Shown here piece after piece: positions 62,340 through 64,000 of a stretch of 64,000 nucleotides of DNA. The position numbers and the translations under genes were made by a program. Every line of letters begins with the position of its first letter. Position 1 is the stretch's first letter. The DNA lies in NCBI RefSeq assembly GCF_023856365.1, contig NC_064548.1, positions 6,415,142-6,479,141 of the forward strand, read 5' to 3'. The notes under the pieces are model-generated. The model searched no databases. It had not been told where the DNA came from and saw nothing but the letters and a program-made list of their open reading frames with translations. Origin of the DNA: Brienomyrus brachyistius (Eukaryota; Chordata; Actinopteri; Osteoglossiformes; Mormyridae).

Positions 62340-62880
62340 GTTCTAGAATCATCCGAAATGAACTTTTTTTCAGGCTGCAGCTCTTAATTTATTCTTTGAA
62401 GTGCAAATGGAATCTTTTGGAACAGTGGTCTCCAGTTATTTTTAATAGTTTAACACTAATACTAATAGTTTAAACACTACATCAAGAAAATATTCCAGGG
62501 TAGCTACTGATCCAGAATGGTGGGCATCGCAATAGACTAGAAATTTCCTAAAGATCGTTCTGATGATTCCGATCGACTGGCCATTGCTCTAGAATCTTCC
62601 AAAATGAAATGTATTTTCAACCTGCAGCTCTTAATCTGTTCTTTAAAGTCCATGTTGAATCTTCTACAGTCTTCTAAATGAATTGTATTTACAGCCAGCA
62701 GTTCCTAATCTATTCTTTAAAGTGCAAGACGAATCTTATAGAATCTTCCAGAATGAATTGTGTTTGCAGTCTGCAGTTCTTAATCCATTCTTTAAAGATT
62801 CTGTAGAATCTTCTGCAATCTTCCAAACGAATTGTATTTGCTGTCAGCAGCTCTTAATCGATTCTTTAAATGTAGCTCTA
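62340..62880. repeat. 74/75-bp tandem repeat, four units plus one outlier
   Basis: The word GCAGCTCTTAAT or a close variant occurs at 62377, 62624, 62698, 62773 and 62847. The last four are 74-75 bp apart. Each unit also has AATGAATTGTATTT, ATTCTTTAAAG and GAATCTTC-type words. The first copy is separated by about 170 bp of other sequence. Confidence 0.85.
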
Positions 62881-64000
62881 TAAGCCAGTAAATAAAAAAA
62901 AAACCCAGTTTTCACTTGAGGCAGACCTTTCAATAAGCTAGTAAGACTACATGAACAGGTGCATGTGAAGGTTGTTTTTGTATGTGATGGTGCTTTGGAT
63001 TCCATGTGACAATAATATAATACTTTGTAATGAACAAAACACGGACCCAGACTTGTTCATTTTGTTGTGCCTAACTCTTATTAACACGAGATTGGAAAAC
63101 GGCCCTAACTACACTGCAGTCTTGAGGCTTCAGACACGCCCTGGAAACATTTGTAAAAGCGTGTTGGCAGTGATAGAATCTGATTCAGATAACAGGTACT
63201 GCCCTCTGACTGACCCTGTGCTTCCCACTCTTGGTCTCAACGCTGTGCTTCTCCCATAGCCCCCCCCCCCCCCCCCCAATGCAGTCATGAATACCCCCGC
63301 AGCCCTGGCTTTACATTTACTGGAAGGCAATGTCGGGTCCTTGGCCTGTTAACCCGGTATCCCTGTCCGTCTTTCATTGTGAGGAAAACAGATGAGGTGA
63401 ATCTTGAAACCGCAGAGAAACTGGAAGAGACAATGGACAGTCTTTTCAAGAAAAGGCTGTAAAGCCTGGAGTATTTTATTTGCACAATTTTTTTTTGTTT
63501 TGCAGTTTTTAACAAAGTATGCATTAGTGCTTGAATATCTGAAAGTCAATTTGCTAAAATGTGATCTTGGGGGAAAAGTGCAGTTTTGTAAAGCAGCCAT
63601 CACTACAGAGTCCTTTAATCTGTTCTGCTCATTTTAATTACATTTTTCCAAAATCTTTTACAATCAAGCTGCATTGTTCAATGTTCTCGTTTCTCTTAAC
63701 TTATTTTCAGAACAAATGTTACTTTTTCCTTTTCCTTTTTATTTATCTCTCGAAGGAATGTCTGTGTTATATGTGTAATTTATGTAGTACGTATAAATAA
63801 TGTCATATTTAAAATATATGTGTAATAAAAGTCTTACATCTTTTAGGGTAAAATGTGAATTTGAGCATTCATCATCATTAGATATCCCTTAAATGTGATT
63901 TGAAGATAAAACATCGCTTCTTAGTAAATGTTGAAATGATTTCATTTGAAGCCATTTTCCATATTTGGAACCAGAAATTCGGAGGAATCTTAACGGCTCA
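62881..64000. other. No gene recognised to the right edge
   Basis: Contains an 18-base C run at 63260-63277 and an isolated AATAAA at 63824. No exon, RNA gene or transposon end seen. Confidence 0.45.

Noticed and set aside
63824..63829. AATAAA as the 3' end of a second gene
   Set aside because: No exon of a neighbouring gene is visible on either strand near it. Such hexamers are common in AT-rich DNA.

Overview
The window is vertebrate nuclear DNA, most likely from a ray-finned (teleost) fish. It is AT-rich, has split genes with GT-AG introns, and is crowded with repeat families typical of fish: Tc1-like transposons, L1/Tx1-, L2- and CR1-like LINEs, a tRNA-derived SINE, short solo-LTR-like elements, and the dispersed repeat that begins with a run of CATC beside the words 'aaaccgctta' and 'gggtcgcgggg'. 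The exact order of fish cannot be read from the sequence alone.

One protein-coding gene is present: prkx, a PKA-related AGC serine/threonine kinase, on the + strand. Eight coding exons between 24017 and 51102 join in frame with consensus splice sites to give a 357-residue protein. A ninth, non-coding exon begins near 51734, and a plausible poly(A) signal lies at 52968. A GC-rich promoter region sits at about 23230-24180. Intron 1 is 12.2 kb.

Left of the gene (1-23 kb) there is no host gene that I can support, only repeats. From left to right these are: a LINE RT fragment (1-650), a Tc1-like relic with an insertion (1566-2460), an L2-like LINE (3990-4790), a rearranged L1/Tx1-like LINE (7370-9320), a 28-unit 33-bp minisatellite (10271-11206), a decayed satellite of roughly 130-170 bp units (12370-13737), two copies of an LTR-like family (13738-14261 and 15770-16810, the second interrupted by a 287-bp LTR with a CCTAG target duplication), and an intact, apparently autonomous Tc1 element with a full 340-residue DD34E transposase (19141-20743).

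The introns of prkx carry several non-autonomous DNA transposons (26648-27724, 37581-38320, 39211-39683), microsatellites and a CTCF-like site. Right of the gene (53-64 kb) lies an internally deleted Tc1 relative directly after the 3' end of prkx, LINE remnants, a SINE, a run of adjoining repeat pieces at 59.5-61.6 kb and a 74-bp tandem array at 62.3-62.9 kb. I found no CRISPR array, operon or clearly new biological system. The most notable items are the intact Tc1, the variant pattern of the minisatellite and the nested LTR.
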